Below, piece by piece: positions 62,750 to 64,000 of a DNA stretch of 64,000 bases (positions are counted from its first letter, which is position 1; each line of letters opens with the position of its first letter). Origin of the DNA: Dugong dugon (lineage: Eukaryota > Chordata > Mammalia > Sirenia > Dugongidae); contig CM057482.1 in assembly GCA_030035585.1 (NCBI GenBank), forward strand, positions 57,478,828 through 57,542,827, in the 5' to 3' direction. Below the pieces are notes generated by a model. It worked only from the letters and a program-made list of their open reading frames with translations. It ran no database searches and was not told where the DNA came from. Position numbers and translations under genes: made by a program.

Positions 62750-64000
62750 TTACACTAGAGGTCTCATACAATATTTGTCCTTTTGTGATTGACTTATTTC
62801 ACTCAGCATAATGTTCTTCAGTTTCATCCATGTTATGAGATGGTTCACAGATTCGTTGCTGTTCTTTCTCGTTGCATAGTACTCCATTGTGTGTATGTGC
62901 CATAGTTTGTTTATCCATTCATCTGTTGATGGGCATCTAGGTTGTTTCCATCCTTTTGCTGTTGTGAACAATGCTGCCATGAACATAGGTGTGCATATGT
63001 CTATTTGAGTGACGACTCTTATTTCTCTAGGATATATTCCTAGGAGTGGGATTGCTGGATCAAATGGTATGTCTATTTCTAGCTTTCTGAGGAAGCACCA
63101 TATCATTTTCCAAAATGGTTGTATCATTTTGCATTCCCACCAGCAGTGCATAAGAGTTCCGATCTCCTGGCAGCCTCTCCAACATTTGTTATTTCCAGTG
63201 TTTTTGATTCGTGCCAGTAATGCCGGGGTGAGATGGTATCTCATTGTGGTTTTAATTTGCATTTCTCTAATGGCTAGTGATCGCGAGCATTTCCTCATGT
63301 GTCTATTGGCCATTTGAATGTCTTCTTTGGTGAAGTGTCTGTTCATTTCCTTTGCCCATTTTTTAATAGGATTATTTGTCTTTTTGTTGTAGAGGTGTTG
63401 GATTTTCTTATAGATTATGGAGATTAGACCTTTGTCTGACTTGTACTGTCCAAAATTTTTTTCCCAGTCTGTAGGTTCTCTTTTTACTCTTTTGGTGAAG
63501 TCTTTTGAAGAGCATAGGTGTTTGATTTTTAGAAGATCCCAGTTATCTAGCTTATCTATTGGGGTTTGTGTGTTGATGGTTATGGTTTGTATCCTATTAA
63601 TGCCGTGTATTAAGGCCTGAAGTGTTGGTCCTATTTTTTCTTCTATGAACTTTATAGTTTTAGACTTTATATTCAGGTCTTTGATCCATTTTGAAGTAGT
63701 TTTTGTATATGGCGTGAGGTATGGATCCTGTTTCATTTTTTTGCAGCTGGATATCCAGTTATACCAGCACCATTTGTTAAAGAGACTGTCTTTTCCCCAA
63801 TTAACAGACTTTGGGCCTTTGTCAAATATCAGCTGCTCATAGGTGGATGAATTTATGTCTGGATTCTCAATTCTGTTCCATTGGTCTACATATCTGTTGT
63901 TGGACCAGTACCAGGCTGTGCTGACTACTGTGGTAGTATAATAGGTTCTAAAATCAGGTAGTGTGAGACCTCCCACTTTGTTCTTCTTCTTGAGTAATGC
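62750..64000 (-). CDS. L1 ORF2 C-terminal part, open to the window edge
   Basis: On the minus strand the frame is open from the window edge at 64000 to a stop at 62750-62752, 416 codons, with no internal stop. It begins within the [20 protein letters not shown] region after the RT domain. A cysteine-rich motif, [18 protein letters not shown], sits mid-way (C-x3-C-x7-H-x4-C pattern), as in L1 ORF2 proteins, and it ends [10 protein letters not shown]. It is a fragment of a larger ORF2 whose N-terminal half lies outside the window, so I cannot say whether the element is intact. It is listed as coding because this part is unbroken, not because activity is shown. Confidence 0.75.
   Translation of the reverse strand, partial: ALLKKKNKVGGLTLPDFRTYYTTTVVSTAWYWSNNRYVDQWNRIENPDINSSTYEQLIFDKGPKSVNWGKDSLFNKWCWYNWISSCKKMKQDPYLTPYTKTTSKWIKDLNIKSKTIKFIEEKIGPTLQALIHGINRIQTITINTQTPIDKLDNWDLLKIKHLCSSKDFTKRVKREPTDWEKNFGQYKSDKGLISIIYKKIQHLYNKKTNNPIKKWAKEMNRHFTKEDIQMANRHMRKCSRSLAIREMQIKTTMRYHLTPALLARIKNTGNNKCWRGCQEIGTLMHCWWECKMIQPFWKMIWCFLRKLEIDIPFDPAIPLLGIYPREIRVVTQIDICTPMFMAALFTTAKGWKQPRCPSTDEWINKLWHIHTMEYYATRKNSNESVNHLITWMKLKNIMLSEISQSQKDKYCMRPLV

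Larger units (their letters stand above)
61567..64000 (-). mobile_element. L1 LINE of a different subfamily, minus strand, runs off the window
   Basis: The A-tail complement is at 61569-61583. The 3' UTR (gtaaaggcttacagaac, gacattggttaacaac) differs from the other copies, so this is another subfamily. A 3' UTR segment occurs twice (about 61592-61690 and 61817-61915). It abuts the truncated L1 at 61565 and may have inserted into it. Confidence 0.85.

Overview
This window is mammalian nuclear DNA, and its repeats point to an afrotherian, most likely an elephant or close relative. The signature is an AfroSINE-type element: a tRNA-like head beginning near GGAGCCCTGGTGGYGCAGTG and a tail near TATGAGTCGGAATYGACT. 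It occurs about eighteen times on both strands. An RTE (BovB-like) LINE shares its 3' tail. No bacterial-type operons, CRISPR arrays or phage genes are present. I found no new multi-gene system.

The one clear protein-coding gene is GABRA5, the alpha-5 subunit of the GABA-A receptor, on the + strand. Four coding exons are visible: 14381-14466 (start codon and signal peptide), 39421-39542, 41881-41948 and 42052-42272. Joined, they read without interruption for 497 nt, or 165 complete codons. This covers the signal peptide and the first half of the extracellular ligand-binding domain. The rest of the gene (Cys-loop, four transmembrane segments) must lie beyond 64000. A CpG island at about 12200-13500 is the likely promoter and first-exon region, with two strong candidate splice donors (after 12358 and 12669).

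Layout: 1-1015 is the 5' end of a minus-strand L1. 1640-9950 is a patchwork of old L1, RTE, AfroSINE, HAL1 and L2 fragments. 9950-12200 is mostly unique and carries one unexplained open frame with a signal-peptide-like start (11289-11672). 12200-14466 is the GABRA5 promoter and first coding exon. The 25 kb intron up to 39420 holds a Tigger1 DNA transposon (18386-20727), MaLR retroviral internal and LTR pieces, a 55-bp minisatellite, and a 5'-truncated L1 (31785-36401). 39421-42272 holds three exons. A 13-bp-based minisatellite runs to within 25 bp of one of their splice acceptors. 42273-64000 is intron. Its last 12 kb is almost entirely minus-strand L1: one nearly full-length copy, one truncated copy, and one whose ORF2 end is still open and runs off the window.

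Repeat family names come from recognising sequence patterns, not from a database search, so subfamily names and exact edges are approximate.
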